From Comamonas sp. lk (GTDB lineage: Bacteria; Pseudomonadota; Gammaproteobacteria; Burkholderiales; Burkholderiaceae_C), in NCBI GenBank assembly GCA_945901215.1, contig CAMDKE010000028.1:1-13530 (forward strand): a stretch of 13,530 bases of DNA. Direction: 5' to 3'. Shown here piece by piece: positions 13,496 to 13,530 of the stretch (positions are counted from its first letter, which is position 1; each line of letters starts with the position of its first letter). The position numbers were made by a program, and so were the translations under genes. The notes beneath the pieces were generated by a model, which did no database searches, was not told where the DNA came from, and saw only the letters and a program-made list of their open reading frames with translations.

Positions 13496-13530
13496 ATGAA
13501 TGAACTACTTGACGAAATTCACCCCGGCGA
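13496..13530 (+). CDS. Start of a further gene, possibly a HigA-family antitoxin (runs off the right edge)
   Basis: Only 35 bases are present. From the ATG at 13496 they read MNELLDEIHPG. The HPG motif near the N-terminus is typical of HigA-type XRE antitoxins (IHPGEIL...). This is a guess from 11 residues. The gap from the preceding antitoxin is 54 bp and the ribosome site is weak. Confidence 0.4.
   Translation, partial: MNELLDEIHPG

Overview
The window reads as chromosomal DNA of a GC-rich betaproteobacterium, most likely Comamonadaceae (Rhodoferax/Polaromonas-like). This rests on the style of the housekeeping proteins (Pgk, Fmt, Def, SecD/SecF), the Tat-exported high-potential iron-sulfur protein, and a signal-peptide protein of the def-dprA interval that I know from Burkholderiales. 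The assignment comes from remembered family features, not from a database search. Coding density is high. The longest gene-free stretches are about 135-150 bp (716-864, 1171-1318, 5244-5378, 11454-11590), so no stretch over 300 bp lacks a gene. I see no rRNA, tRNA, CRISPR array, insertion sequence or phage gene.

Left part, minus strand (1-5243): the N-terminal part of a DEAD-box RNA helicase runs off the left edge. It is followed by a HiPIP gene with a clear intrinsic terminator, then phosphoglycerate kinase. Next comes a tightly packed cluster transcribed def > fmt > azlC > azlD, with 4-nt overlaps at def/fmt and azlC/azlD. Def and Fmt work at opposite ends of the N-formylmethionine cycle. 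AzlC and AzlD are predicted to form a two-subunit amino-acid exporter.

Middle, plus strand (5379-8163): divergent from def lie an exported protein that resembles the family's LysM proteins but has no LysM domain, then dprA (DNA processing during natural transformation). After an AT-rich promoter region comes an orphan response regulator that joins an excisionase/MerR-like helix-turn-helix to a receiver domain.

Right part, minus strand (8190-12769): a yajC-secD-secF operon for the Sec translocase accessory complex (yajC starts at GTG), preceded by a major facilitator transporter gene.

Right end, plus strand (12818-13530): a toxin-first type II toxin-antitoxin pair of the RelE/HigB-like plus HigA-like kind, behind a palindrome that overlaps its -10 element. 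The toxin frame has no ATG where the family would start; that codon is ACG. The first codons of another gene, possibly another HigA-type antitoxin, begin 54 bp downstream of the antitoxin and run off the edge.

Most of the window is ordinary conserved chromosome. The points worth a second look are the toxin start codon and its operator, the LysM-less exported protein, the HTH-receiver fusion, the TTG start of fmt, and several genes without a visible Shine-Dalgarno sequence. I found no convincing new multi-gene system.
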